Source: Dipteris shenzhenensis | Taxonomy: Eukaryota; Polypodiophyta; Polypodiopsida; Gleicheniales | Strand: one strand, 5' to 3' | Assembly (NCBI GenBank): GCA_047967505.1 | Contig: CM106538.1 | Length of the DNA stretch: 64,000 nucleotides | Shown here: piece after piece, positions 23,058-35,257 of the stretch | Numbering within the stretch: position 1 is the stretch's first letter | Layout: every line of letters starts with the position of its first letter | Made by a program: the position numbers and the translations under genes | Notes under the pieces: generated by a model | The model's input: only the letters and a program-made list of their open reading frames with translations | The model's database searches: none | Told to the model about the DNA's origin: nothing

Positions 23058-23352
23058 TTTTTATGTGCTACCTTCTTAGAATGCATGTTGCATAAGAGTT
23101 GCTTAGAACTGTCAATTAAAGGACCTTTTGGGCCAGCTTTTGGTCTATCCATCGCCTTTATATGCCCCTTTTTTGCCTTGATTGGCCCTAGCCTTGCGGT
23201 ACATGAGCTAGCCCCTAGAGGACCCTATAGATATTCTCCGACTTGCCCATGGAGAGCTTTCACTTGCCCATGGAGAGCTTTAAAGTTGCACATGTAGAAC
23301 TAAGAGACAAACACACACACACACGTGCCTAAATACACTCAAACCTTCTGTA

Positions 23353-23598
23353 AACACTATATTAGGGAATTTGGGAATTTTCATATATTTTGGGAATTCC
23401 CAACATGGTTAATATTTGGCCATATGGTCAAATCTTAATCCAATCATTGGTAGTGTAATCCACCCTAAACATTGTATTAGGGAGTCCTCCCAAGCCCCAC
23501 TTTAAAATAAGGGGTCAAGATATGGCCACATGGTTAAATCTTAACCCATAATTTGAAAGTGGGACTTGGGCGATTCCCAAATTCTCTAATATAGTGTT
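23353..23598. mobile_element. MITE, 246 bp, with TIRs and 5-bp TSD
   Basis: The left end aacactatattagggaatt is matched by the right end as reverse complement (aacactatattagagaatt), about 27 bp with two or three mismatches. The flanks are ctgta (23348-23352) and ctgta (23599-23603). The paralogous locus near 32808 reads acctgctgtaagg with a single ctgta and no insert. Internally, two diverged ggccatatggtcaaatcttaa-type words repeat. There is no coding capacity. Confidence 0.85.
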
Positions 23599-25006
23599 CT
23601 GTAAGGATAAGTTTTGCAAATGTAGAGCCAATGAGATAGTTTACCCTAATAGAAGATTATCGCAAAGATAGAGCAGGACAAGTTATAGACATAGTTATCC
23701 TTGCCGAACTCAAGTAGGTTTTTATTTTTATATATCAATTTAGACAACCACTTATTTTGAACACTATTCTGAATTCCTCTGTTGATCTATAGCTTACTCA
23801 AAAAAAAGTTACATGAGGAGATTCAAGGTATGGTACATATCGTGAACCCAGCTATCTCTTTCAAAATGAGGGATCTCAGGGGGCTAGTGGACTAGCTTGC
23901 GAAGTGGTTCACATATTGCAATTTCGAATCTTTGACCCTAATTGTCATCCCTTACCATTCAGAGTAAGTGATTAGTAAGCACATTGCATAAGGAGCTAGA
24001 TTGTTATTTTCAATCCACAAATTCTAATCTTTATAGCAATTGTCAAATGAAGTCGACATTGGAGTTTAGCTATATTACATCTACCATCAAAAGGATGCTT
24101 CTGCTTCAATTCAATTACACATACTCATCAAGAGATATATCTGTAAGTGAACTTGCATTGCCTTAAATAAGTATCTCAATTTTTAAACTAACAAATGATT
24201 TATTTTGTAGAAAGTTGTTCACACTCATATATGCTTGCAACTTATAGGTGTCTGAAGAGAGTATCTTTTGCAATCGATTTCTACAAAAAAAAATCATCTA
24301 AGTTGGTTGCAATGGAACCGCTACACTTGGACGTAAGACATAAAATCCTTTGCCCTCTCAATACTTTTTTAAAATTAATTAAAATAGTTTTAGGCTTACA
24401 AGCGACTGGATGGTTCACAGACACCACAACAATACAATGCCCACTCTTGTGGATGGAGGGTCCTTATAAACACCAAGTACATTTTTTAGGCTTATTTGTT
24501 AGAGGATACACTGGGTCCCATAAGTACCATTATTGATGCATTTAAAATTTATACATAACATTAATCTTAACCCTGAATTGGAAACTAAAGTTTTGTTTGT
24601 GTTTCTGCAGATGACAGAAGAAAGCTATGATGATCAATTTTTAACCTTCAGAGCTAGGATGATCATAGATCTCCTTCAATATGCCTCCTCATTACCACGA
24701 TAGAAAAGCAGGGAGAAGGAAAGCTCTAAGAAATTAGATCGAGGACAAAGATCAAAATTGATGGAGGACCTCACTCGAGAGCAGGATGAGGACCCTCTGA
24801 TAGGACTAAAGGACCCTAAGGCCCAACCTTAGATGCCTCCACCATCCACTGAACTTCCTCCTCTAACTACTAAACTTGGGCAGAAGGACCCTCATCTAGT
24901 CCCTCAAACTACTGAGCCTAGACTTGAGGATCGTGAGCCCCTTCCCCATCCATTTACTGAGCTTGAACCTGAGAATCCTTTAACTACTTCAGAGCCTCCT
25001 ATGTGA
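23599..25006 (+). pseudogene. Unrecognised multi-exon gene, truncated copy 1
   Basis: Parallel copy of 32808-34206 at high identity. Recognisable pieces in order: a KKLHEEIQGMVHIV segment (about 23805), AKWFTYCNFES, LHKELDCYFQSTNSN (from 23981), QMKSTLEFSY, LKLIKIVLGLQATGWFTDTT (24360-24420), then an exon from 24611 after a CTGCAG acceptor (MTEESYDDQF, ARMIIDLLQYASSLP). It ends in a Pro/Glu-rich tail (EPRLEDREPLPHPFTE) with a stop at 25004. The upstream exon present in copy 2 is absent or replaced by the MITE and unrelated sequence. In-frame stops (in VD-stop-LAKW and LPR-stop-KS) show it is dead. Protein family unknown. Confidence 0.5.
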
Positions 25007-25560
25007 GTTGAGGCACATTGTACTCTTGGAATTTTGTAATGTATAATGACATCTAATAAAATTTATCTATATATGAGACTCTGGTTTGTAATCCACAAAG
25101 AGAGAGAGAGAGAGAGTTGACTCATGAATATAGATGTATCTATTACAAACTTTTAACCACAAATTGTTACAATACTAGAGAAAGTGATTCTCCATTATTG
25201 TTTGTAAATGATAAAAAATATAGTTACAATGCTAATTATGGCTGTAACTTTAGAGCCAAAACTATTGTAGAGCTTCTCTAACTCCAACAATATTGTAGAG
25301 CGTAGAAAGGTTCAACTACTAGGACAAAAGCTATTCTGGGAGAGATGCTAGATCAAAACATGGAAGAGAAGTTGGTGGATGAGGAAAAGGCACAACAGAA
25401 GCTCCTTGATCAATCTTCTTCATAGGATCATCCTAGGCATTGGATGCCGACCCTTCATACGATCCACCATCTCCTTAACAATAGCAATTGTCTGAGAATC
25501 ATCCATTTGTTTGACATTATAATGTATAATTTTTATCTATTGCATCACAATTATATATTG
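25007..25560. other. Flank of duplicated segment
   Basis: Continues to match 34207-34710, including a (GA)n tract (25099-25118), cgactcatgaatat-type words, and gaaaaggc(a/c)caacagaagctccttg near 25390 versus 34660. Homology is lost after about 25440. Confidence 0.65.
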
Positions 25561-25567
25561 TTATTAA

Positions 25568-26135
25568 CAAAATGGTTAACAATATGCCACCACTGGTTAA
25601 GTGATGTGATTTGATGGGACAATGGCAAGTTCGTAGAGCCAGGATCTTGTCTTGGAGCTAGATGGGCCCAAGAGGATGGTAAAAGAATGAGAAGGGAGAG
25701 TGATATAAAGAGATAAGGGTTGGCCCTCTCTTCAAAAGGTGGCTTGTATAAAAGGCTAAATGGTTGACTTTGGTCTTCATTGTTGTTTGCACAAGTTTGA
25801 ATACAAGCTCCCTCTTCTCTTCCAAGAGAGTGTTTTGGGTGTCCTCTTATTTCCATTGTAGAGCCTTTATAGTTGTCACTCTATCCCCCTTCCCTCCCTT
25901 CTCCTTCTTCCCTTCCTCCTCCTCCCTTCTCCCTCCTCTTCCTCTCCCCTCCCCTCTTCCCCTTCCCTCTTTCTCATGTGAAACCACATTGCAACAATCC
26001 AGAGGCCACTTGAGTGACACTTGCGGATGGCTCGTGCTATGCATTGCTCCCACAAGCAGAGCCGGCGGAGGAAGCTCCGTCGGCATATCTTCAACTACCC
26101 CACGACACGTGAGTCACCACTAAGACCACACCACA
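25568..26135 (+). repeat. Gypsy-type LTR (approximate left end)
   Basis: It ends in accacaccaca directly before the primer-binding-like sequence at 26136. It contains a TATA box in cttgtataaaaggc (about 25744-25757), followed by a polypyrimidine stretch and a downstream transcribed-like R region. The left boundary is not determined, and no second LTR was found, so this is either a solo-like remnant or a truncated element. Confidence 0.5.
25746..25754 (+). promoter_or_regulatory. TATA box of LTR promoter
   Basis: tgtataaaaggc is a canonical plant TATA motif in the position expected for an LTR promoter, about 380 bp upstream of the primer-binding site. Confidence 0.5.
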
Positions 26136-26157
26136 TTTTTGGCACCGCTGCCAAGGA
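26136..26157 (+). other. tRNA-Asp-type primer-binding site, CpG-decayed
   Basis: TTTGGCACCGCTGCCAAGG corresponds to the TTTGGCGCCGTTGCCGGGG motif found after the 5' LTR of Athila/Tat gypsy elements. The differences at GGCGCC and CCGGGG are G-to-A changes, as expected for deaminated methylcytosine. Confidence 0.65.
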
Positions 26158-26344
26158 ATGGAGGTATGTTTTTGCATTTGCACTTGTCTTCCTTCAATAT
26201 CTACCCATTGCACAAGGAGATTGTTAGTGGAGTTGTAGCAAAGGAAAGAGGGAGCAAGTGAGAGGTTTGGACGGAAAAGTAGAAAAACTATTTTTTTTGT
26301 TGGAAAATCATTTTGGAGGATTTGAAGCTTGTTTTCAATGTTTT

Positions 26345-26900
26345 TTAGTGTTTTAAGTTGGAACCAATCTCGCCGATCGGTGCCAAATCTTATTCCGCCA
26401 ACCGGTTCCAAACCGTGTCCCACCTATCAAACTTGCATTGACTGGTGCCATAACCGTATCCTGCCGATCAAACTTGCATTGAGCGGTGTCGTAATCATAT
26501 CCCACCAGTCAAACTTGCATTGACCGATGTCATAACCATATCCCACTGGTCAAAGTTGCGCTGACCGGTGCCATAATCGTATCCCATCAGTCAAACTTGC
26601 GTTGACCCAATGCCATAAAGTTATCCCGTCGGTTGTTGCCTTAACTCTATCCCATCGAACTGACATATGTCAGTATCTAACCCTCCGCCTGAATTAATTA
26701 CTGTCAATCAGCTATCCCACCAATCAAACTTGAGTTGATTCGATGCCATAAGGCTATCTCACTAGTCAAACTTAAGTTGACCTAGTGTCATAACCATATA
26801 CCGCTGGTCGTTTACCATAGCTCTATCCCATCGACCGTCGCTTTAACTTTATCCTACTAATTGTGGCCATAGCCCTATCCCACAGGTCTATCAAAGAATG
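26345..26900 (+). repeat. 41-bp minisatellite in element leader
   Basis: Tandem units of 41 bp (about 26434-26600 is the clearest part) built as tcaaacttgcattgacc, ggtgccataac, (c/t)gtatcccacc. Each unit carries ACCGGT-like words. The outer units are more diverged, up to about 26890. It lies immediately downstream of the LTR and primer-binding site. Confidence 0.85.
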
Positions 26901-27231
26901 TAAGATCATGCTAAACCTAGTGCAACTTATTGAGCAGAAGATTACGGAGGCTCAAAGCATAGAAGAAACTCCATGAAAGAGATGATGAGCAACTATGAAT
27001 CAATCCATTCCAAATCTATGCTTTTGCAATACAAGAGATAGGCTTCTTATAGAGAGAGCCCTTAGAATAGTCAACACTTGTGTGATCCTCTCATCCACAT
27101 CTCTCCTTGTGGATATTGTCAATCCACATCTCCACATCATGTAGTCCACATCATAGGATGGCTACTTTAATTCTTTCCTATACCATACCTTAGCCTCTAA
27201 CTATGTGCTCATGGCACCACAACTCTCAACA

Positions 27232-27410
27232 CCTCCCCTTGGTGCCATGATCCTTTGGCTACTGCAAGGTGGTCAGATGTGAGTTACAAATCCATCACTT
27301 CCCCTTAGTGCATGCATTGCTACTTAAGGTGGTCAAGTGTGGTTTACATGTCAATACCTCCCCTAGGTGCTTTCATAGCTACTCTCAAGTGGTCAGGCTT
27401 GATTTACAAA
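27232..27410 (+). repeat. Three tandem units of about 60 bp
   Basis: Each unit reads cctcccct(t/a)gg-tgc, gctact, aggtggtca, g(a/t)tttaca. They start near 27232, 27301 and 27358. Upstream, 27000-27230 has a cttatagagagagccct phrase typical of LTR sequence ends. Confidence 0.7.
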
Positions 27411-27802
27411 CATATGGGCTGAAGATGGATTTTACTTTTCAATGCTTCATGTCAATGGCGTTCACTTCTCCGCTTGACGTAGCTTGATGCATGATGCTTT
27501 GTTCTTCCATGTGCCTTAATGCTTTCTATGTGGATGCCATGCACTGTGCTATGGTCATCTCATGCAGTTGTGCTTTTGGCATGCTTATTGCATTCATGCG
27601 TTGCTTTTCCATTTGTTGCAAAGGTCTTACCATGAGCTTTATTTTGCTTCAATGGCAGTGTCTAATTGCTAACAATGATTCTAACTTAACAGGCACGTAG
27701 AGCTTGAAAACACAATCACTTTTCCTTTTCGGAGCGTGTGCAAATACTTCCTAGATTGGAAGTTACGGCTTGTCAAAGTTTCTATGAAGAAGAGGGCTTT
27801 TG

Positions 27803-28591
27803 ATGATGTGTCCACTATACACAGAAAAGCTTAAAGAAGAGGCTAGACTGGAGGGGAGAGGAATAAATCTTTGGAAAGATGAACTGCTTGTTACTGATGA
27901 AAATGAGAAGGTACGATCTTGTTACTTCAAATCAAATACTTTGTCTTCTGCTTAAACATTTTGTAGGTTGTGTATTGTCTCACTCCAATCTTTTGATATG
28001 TGGCAGCTACAAATTGAGGATGACACATTCCTCCAAAGAACAAGTGGAAGCAAGCTGGTTGGGTTTGGCAAACTGTTAAGCCTAGCTCATTATATTCATG
28101 ATCTAGGCAGTGCTAAGATCTTGATTTACCATAGGCAGTTGAGCAACAATGGAGAAGCCATTGTTTACTTCTTAAAATGTTTGTCCAGGGTTTGAGGTGG
28201 ACATGATCTTTCATGGCAAAAGGAAAAGATCATTTTGATAGAGAGGTTGTCTGCCAGAGATATATTTGGGGATTATGTGAATAAGCAGGCCTCCAGGGCC
28301 TCTTAATTTTTGTCTTACACTTCTTATGCATTAGCATGTGGTGTTAAGGAGCCCAAATGTCTGGAGGGCTATGGAAAACACAAGCTCATAAGGTTTCGAG
28401 AGCCACCCATGATTGCATCAGGTGACACAATCCAAGAAGAAGAACACGTGGAGATAGCTGAAGAAAAGGATACCCCTCCCAGACAAGCAATAGAGGCAAG
28501 CATTGATAAACAGACAGTCGACATCAAGCCAATAAGGAAGAAAAAGAGTCGAATCAAGATCAAAAAGAGAGTTCCGATCGACAGGCCCTAG
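27803..28591 (+). pseudogene. Accessory gene of element B, convergent to transposase
   Basis: Exon 1 (27803-27909) reads MMCPLYTEKLKEEARLEGRG and ends LVTDENEK before a GTACGA donor. Exon 2 starts at 28007 after TGGCAG (LQIEDDTFLQRTSGSKLVGF) and includes KILIYHRQLSNNGEA and YFLKCLSR, then a stop at 28193. The rest continues after a frameshift (LIERLSARDIFGDYV, FLSYTSYALACGVKEP, HKLIRFREPP) and closes with a highly charged tail, PIRKKKSRIKIKKR, ending at 28591. Element A carries the same gene in the same convergent arrangement with the intron at the same phase-0 position (K|L). No known family recognised. The basic tail suggests nucleic-acid binding (inference). Confidence 0.65.
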
Positions 28592-28967
28592 GAGAAATAG
28601 GATTTAGTCATCAAATATAGCACAAACATTATATTGAAGTTGAACTGATTTGTACAAAGTCTTTGATGTCTAGTATGATCTTGTATAAATGAACAATAAG
28701 TTGAAGATGAACTGATTTGTACAAAGTCCTTGGGATAGATAGAGTGGTGTCATTAAATATTAAACAAACAATATATTGAAATTGTGAACAATTGTATTAC
28801 ATTTAGATCACATGTTTCACAAAAGAAATACTGTTGATGGAGTCTCAAATCATATAGGCATAACACCAAGAGTCACTTGTTCCACAAAAAAAAATTCTAT
28901 TGATTGAGTTTGAAAACATGTGGACATAACACCAATAAGTTACAAACTGCTATTCATGTTTACTTGT

Positions 28968-31684
28968 CTATTTATGGTTTCTAAATATCTTCGATTCCCT
29001 CCATTGTCTATGTCTCTCTGCTGCCATTGAATTGTCTAGAGTTTGTCTTCGTCTTTGCTTTTGGGCTAGAAGAAAAGCAAGCTTGACTTTGGAGCTAGCA
29101 ACTTTTCTTTTAGCATGCAGCCTCTGTAGTATGCCTCGGTAAAACCATTGGAAGACTTCCTTCAGGCTATTTGCCTTTTGACTCCCTCCATAGTGTTGTG
29201 TGTGTCTGAAAAATGCATTACGTGCCATGTAGTGAGACTTCTCCATGCCTTGGGTAGACCAAATTGTTGGGCATCCATACTTTTTGACAAAATAGGAAAG
29301 GTGGTTGTAGATGATATGTTGTAAGACATAAGAATGCATAGTAAGTAATAAAAAAAAAGAGGATCACACTTAAGTAAAAGAAGAAGACAGAACCTTACCA
29401 TGTAGTGAGTTATATTGCAGGCTGTTCATGCGTCTTTCATTGACTTCCCAAAATGTTTAATTGCCTCTTCAAAGTTGTTGTAATCACTCTTTGTCCATGT
29501 TACTTTGTCACAGAACATGAAGAATTGATCAAGAGACCTCCACACCTCTGCCTTCACATTTCATGCTTCCCCATCTGCCTCATGATCTTTCACGGCATTA
29601 TGGACTTGCTTCCACAATCCATAATTAATATTTGAAACTATTCTACCTTGCCTTACTTGCTTACTGTGTTTGGGTCGAGACAAGAATCTTCTTGCCTTAA
29701 CACCACCAATAGAGGGCTTGATTGGTACCTCCTTGCCAGTGGTAGACTTTTTAAAATCCTTTGTGATTTGAACATCTCCTCCATGCAGACCTATATCGGA
29801 TAACACTTTTTCCAATGCTTGAAGAGCATCCTTTCTATTTTTTTCGGGATGGAGTTTCCAAGCAAATGTAATATACAAAAATACCAATTTCTCAATAATT
29901 CGACATAGACTATGCAATGTGCAGATGTGAACATTACATAGTGGAATGTCTAGAATGGCCTTGAAGTCAGGGTCAACTTCATTACTATTAGGTGCTCTCT
30001 TCCACCATTTGGAATCCATTACTTGAGCTGATTCTTTGTAGTAAAGAAAAGGAGACTTTGAGTTGCCTCCTTTACTAACGTTATACATGCACTTAAGTGT
30101 TTTAAGATCCCCTGCCATGTGCCACTCTACTTGAAAATCACCTTTTCCTGCAACATGGAGATTCTCTCCTTGCACTTGTCTTTTGATTATTCTTGGTATT
30201 TCCGTGTGGTGAAACACCCAATCTAGTGTTTCATGGTCTTCTGTCTTCACCTGCCAGATTATAGAAAACAAAAGTCTTACTATAACAGATTTGAAAACAA
30301 TGACCAAAATCAAGTACGAAACAAAAAATGATCATACCTGGAATGAGCCTAACCACCATATGTGTTTCTCCGACTGCACACTAAAATACTTCGAACTCGC
30401 TTCAGTCAATGATGTATCAAGTGCTCCATTCATCAATGTAATAGTAACCCTTTCCATTTTCTTTCCTTTACAACCTCACACTCATCCAGTTTGATAACAA
30501 ATTTCAAAATTCCTTTGCACTCCTCAAATGTTATTCCATAAAACTCGACCATTCTTCTTTGAAGTTGTTGTAGATCTAAAAATATATTGTTCTAAGGGTC
30601 ATACACAGTGGTTCCTTTACCACCATGAAATATTTCTTCAATATGGATATATTGCCCAATAAACTCATCTATACTTTCATTCAAATGACCTTTTATCCTC
30701 CACACGGTTGCTGGATTTGGCAGTAAAACTCGTTTAATCCTTTGATCTTTCAAAGTTGAGGATATCGCATGGAAAATCGAACTATATCCCTTCCTGCTAA
30801 CTCCACTAACATCAAGATCCTCTCATATTGTAGTGCCATCAACTTGATTATTGGATACAAAGTCCTCTACAACATTGCGTTTGACTATTTTGTATTTTTT
30901 TTCCTCAATCAAACCTTTTGCTACACCACAAGAAAGCAATCCTTTCATTTGTTTAACAGGAAGAAGGTTCGGATCCATATTTTCTTTTACAGGCTCCAAT
31001 AATTTCCTATAGTAGCAACACAATATGCCTATATCATTCAACACCTCCATGCTTGTTTTACGGTAATGGACGAAATAGATATAGTCATTTGAGAGCCTTT
31101 TTGAGTATACAAAATGATAAATTTCAATCTAACCTTGCTTCCTGAATTCTTTGCATGCATCCACTAGTCCTAGCCTTCAAATTTGCAATGTTTTTAATCT
31201 TCCTACTATGTAGTCTGTCTCCAAGCATGGTTCTCTTCTTTCTTGCTCTTGTCAACTCTTTTTTACTCTTTGAATGCTCCTCAATTTCATTCTGAAACTG
31301 CTGCTCCAATTTTGCACGAATGGCTATCTCCTGCATCCTGGCCCCCTTTTCTTATAGGTACATCATTTTATACGTTTCTACAAATGCAGACTGCGCTGAA
31401 ATATAACCAAGAAGTCCATTTTTTCCATCATCAGCAAACCTCAGTAATGTGGTGGGATTGACAAAAGGAGGTGTAGAGTTTTTTACTTGACATTTTGGAT
31501 ATATGCTTCCATCGCACCATAAGTCAATATGTTGAAGCCCTTCTCTTCTCATATTTTCTCGTAGTTGAGCATTCAGCACTGTATCCTTTCGTCTTTTTTA
31601 TGCTGGAGCATATTGTTCTTCTAAGTCGATGTGAAGATGGTGTAATCGCTTCTTCTGAGATAGTGACTCACTAGTATCGGTCAT
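28968..31684 (-). pseudogene. DDE-like transposase, element B, most complete copy
   Basis: It starts at an ATG at 31682-31684 (MTDTSESLSQKKRLHHLHID), followed at codon 26 by a TAA. Next come LRENMRREGLQHIDLWCDGS, a coiled segment (IEEHSKSKKELTRARKKR), NDIGILCCYYRKLLEPV and GVSRKGYSSIFHAI. The catalytic part is FVIKLDECEVVKERK, then (30313-29561) VEWHMAGDLKTLKCMYN, IPLCNVHICTLHSLCRIIEK and GGVKARRFLSRP, and finally (29339-28968) KYGCPTIWSTQGMEKSHYMA with a basic C-terminus. Introns separate these pieces. The putative triad is D (LDE), D (AGD), E (GMEK). The Cys cluster is lost (FLYYKE). An in-frame TGA after DHEADGEA is shared with element A. Superfamily not assigned; the layout recalls large RNase H-fold transposases with a zinc-binding insertion. 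Confidence 0.7.
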
Positions 31685-32518
31685 TTTTTGTGCTTCTAAG
31701 GTTGCGAAGTTTGCTTGTCAATCTCATAGTCGTTTTGTAACATGAATCGTGGAAGTGTGGCAGTATTCATGTAAATATTTTGAAAACTTGCAATCACTAA
31801 GTTCAGTGGTGGATTCTTTATGAAAGGTCTGCACACGTCGGCAACAGAGATGTGGAATCTTCGGGAAACAAAAAAAAAACTAAGGAGATATTTAATGCAA
31901 AATCGTGTTAGTTAGACAAAAGATTATCTTATTCCTTTCTGAACTGACAGTTCTGTAGTCCTTACTGATAGTTCTGAGCCACGTTTCCATATTTTACTAT
32001 TTTTGAGGTCTTTTAGGAGAGAAATAAATAAAAAAATAGTGAATTTCTTACAGGGCCCCAAAATGAGCTCCCTTTTTCCCTAATGTGTAGTTTAGCATAA
32101 ATTCCAATGGCACGGATGCAGGCTACTGCCAGGAAGATGGACAGGGGTCCCTCGATAGCAAAATTGGCAACATCTAGAGGACAGGATTCACATCCAAGAA
32201 AAGGGAAGCCAATGCATCTTCTCGAACAAGCAAAAAAGAGAAGATTTACATAGAAGGTCAATACTTTAATGGAGATAAGAAGGGCCCAAAAAGTCATGGG
32301 ACTGTGCATTACCAAGACTCCTTTTCAAAGGCTTGTTAGGGAAGTTTTTGATGATATGAACTTTATAGGCCTTGGATAATGGTGGCAAAGAACATCTATT
32401 TGGGCATTGCAGGTAGTTGTCGAGGACTTTTTCCATAGAGTTTTTCATGGATACATTTCTTCTTACAGCCCATAGCCATAGGGTGACAATCATGGAAAAA
32501 GATATCGCCACTTAAAAG
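31685..32518. other. Intergenic region between divergent genes
   Basis: Separates the minus-strand element B transposase from the plus-strand gene at 32519. Only short ORFs. It would contain both promoters if the two genes belong to one element. No TATA element was clear. Confidence 0.4.
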
Positions 32519-34206
32519 ATGGTGAGATGGAGATACAACAAACTCCTGAAGGCTACAGATATGATAGACATGAAAATGAGAGGCATTTTGCTTATACCAC
32601 TTGCTAGAATGCCAAAACAAGATGAGGTGGCTATAGAGGAAGTCACTCAAGTGACTCATGGAATAAAAACAAGAGTAAAAATAGCCTTCGAGGAGGTGCA
32701 GAGGAATAAATATAAGGAAACCAAGCATCTTGATACCTCATCCACTAATCTAGATACTGCAAAGCTAGAGCTACATGTTCTTGAGGGTCTACATACACTG
32801 GGACCTGCTGTAAGGATAAGTTTTGCAGATGTAGAGTCAATCAAGGAGTTTATCCTAACAGAAGATTGTCTCAAAGCAATCAAAGACAGAGCAGGACAAG
32901 TTACTCATATAGTTATCCTTGCAGGACTTAGGTAGGTTTTTCTTTTTGTATATAGATTTAGACAACCACTTATTTTGAACACTATTCTAAATTCCTCTGT
33001 TGATTTGTAGCTTACTCAAAAAAAAGTTACATGAGGAGATTCAAGGTATGGTTCATATTGTGGACCCAGCTATCTCCTTTAAAATAAGGGATCCCAGGGA
33101 GCCAGTGGACAAGCTTGCGAAGTGGTCCACATATTGCAATTTTGAATCTGTGAACCTAATTATCATCCCTTACCATTCAGAGTAAGTGATTAGTAAGTAC
33201 ATTGCATAAGGAGCTAGATTGTTATTTTCAATCCACAAATGCTAATCGTTATCACATTTGTCAAATGAAGTCGACATTGGAGCTTAGCTTGTATCCATCT
33301 GCCATCAAAAGGATGCTTTTGCTTCAATTCAGTTACATATACTCATCCAGAGAACAATCTATAAGTGAATTTTTGAATGCATAAAATAAGTATCGTAATT
33401 TTTTAAAATAACAAAGTATTTATTTTGTAGAAAGTTGTTCACACTCACATATGCAACTTGCAGTGGTCTGAAGAGTATCTTTTGCACTCGATTTTTGCAA
33501 AAAAAAAAATTGAAGTTGGGAGCAATTGAACCGCTGCATTTGGACATAAGACATCAAATCCTTTGTTCTCTCAGTACTTTTTTAAAATTAATTAGAATAA
33601 TTTTATGCTTACAAGCGACTGGATGGTTCACAGACACCACAACAATACGATGCCCACTCTTATGGATGGAGGGTCCTTATAAATAGCAAGTACATTTTGG
33701 AGGCTTTTTTGTCGGAGATACAGTGGAGGCAAGTACATTATTGATGCATTTAAAATTTATACATAACATAATATAACATAGAACTTGAAACTAAAGTTTT
33801 GTTTGCATTTCTACAGATGATAGAACAAAGCTATGATGATCAATTTGTGTTAAACTTCGAAGCTAGGATGATCATAGATCTCCTTAAATATGCATCCTCG
33901 TTACCACAAGAGAAAAGCACCGAGGAGGAAAGCTCTAAGAAATTAAATGAGGGACAGAGCTCAAAAGTGATGGAAGACCTCACTCCAGAGCAGGATGAGG
34001 ATCCTTTGATAGGACTAAAGGACTGTGAGGCCCAACCTTGGATGCCTCCATGATCCATTGAACTTGGATATTAACTTGGACATGAGGCCCCTCCTCCAAC
34101 CCCTCAAACTACTGAGCCTGGACCTAAGGATCGTGAACCCCTTCCCCATCCATTTACTGATGTTGGACCTGATAATCCTTTACAAACTTTGGAGCCTCCT
34201 AGTTGA
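32519..34206 (+). pseudogene. Unrecognised multi-exon gene, copy 2
   Basis: Exon 1 (32519-32931) encodes MVRWRYNKLLKATDMIDMKM, PKQDEVAIEEVTQVTHGIKT, VRISFADVESIKEFILTEDC and GQVTHIVILAGL, and ends AG|GTAGGT. Exon 2 starts at 33011 (LLKKKLHEEIQGMVHIVDPA, AKWSTYCNFESVNLIIIPYH). Later pieces are LHKELDCYFQSTNANRYH, LKLIRIILCLQATGWFTDTT, and an exon from 33817 after CTACAG (MIEQSYDDQFVLNFEARMII). The C-terminus is Pro/Glu-rich, ending at 34204. Frames are broken between pieces. It starts 835 bp from the divergent element B transposase, so it may be a third gene of that element. No family recognised. Confidence 0.5.
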
Positions 34207-34316
34207 GTTGAGGCAATTTGTACTCTTGCAAGTTTGTAATGCATAATGACATTTAATGAAATTCATCTATATTCGAGACTCTAGTTTGTAATCCATAGAG
34301 AAAGAGTGAGAGCACG

Positions 34317-34338
34317 AGAGAGAGAGTGTGAGAGATAG

Positions 34339-34404
<66 letters not shown>
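34317..34404 (+). repeat. (GATA)n-(GA)n microsatellite
   Basis: gatagata units then about 60 bp of pure (GA)n. The matching site in the duplicate at 25099-25118 has only about 20 bp, so the tract has expanded here or contracted there. Confidence 0.95.
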
Positions 34405-34408
<4 letters not shown>

Positions 34409-35127
34409 GACTCATGAATATGGATATATGTATTCCAAACTTTGAATGAAAAAGTGTTACAAGAGCAAAGAAACCGATTCTCCGTTGTTTTTTGTAAATA
34501 ATAAAAAATATAGTTACAATGCTGATTATTGCTGTAACTTGAGAGCCAAAACTATAGTAGAAGTTAGAACTTCTTGATTCTAATAATATGAGCCTAGAAA
34601 GGTTCAAGTACTAGAGCAAAGGCGAGATCAAAACTTGGAAGAGAAGGTGGTGTACGAGGAAAAGGCCCAACAGAAGCTCCTTGGTCAACCTTCTTCATAG
34701 GATCATCCACTACTACTTGAATGGCTATATAGTACTTGGGTATATGAATGCCTTCCTTGCCTAGTAAAAGTGTGGTATAGGGACCACATTGTTCATTATG
34801 AATTGTATCCATCAATGGAAGATGATGGAGGCCTGCATTGTAGACCTTAGGCCACATTTTACATGTGACTTGGAGGAGGATTTGGATAGTGAAAGGAGTA
34901 ATGGAGGACAATCCATAAGGCATAGTGCATTCTGACACCACATAGATAGAGAAAACCAGGAAATTTAATGATAGCTGGAGTATCAAGCAACCTTCTGAGA
35001 GAGGAGACGAAACCTTCGTCCCAACACCTTGTTATATAAACCAGTAGTCTGACCCAATGCATTGTGATGGGCAGACTACTGGACTCACTCGGATTGTGTG
35101 TCAAACTTGCGAGAACGTGGTTGGGAA

Positions 35128-35252
<125 letters not shown>

Positions 35253-35257
35253 CATGC

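Noticed and set aside
22485-23297. Several 67-156 aa ORFs on both strands
   Set aside because: Translations of (GA)n and (CA)n tracts with no homology.
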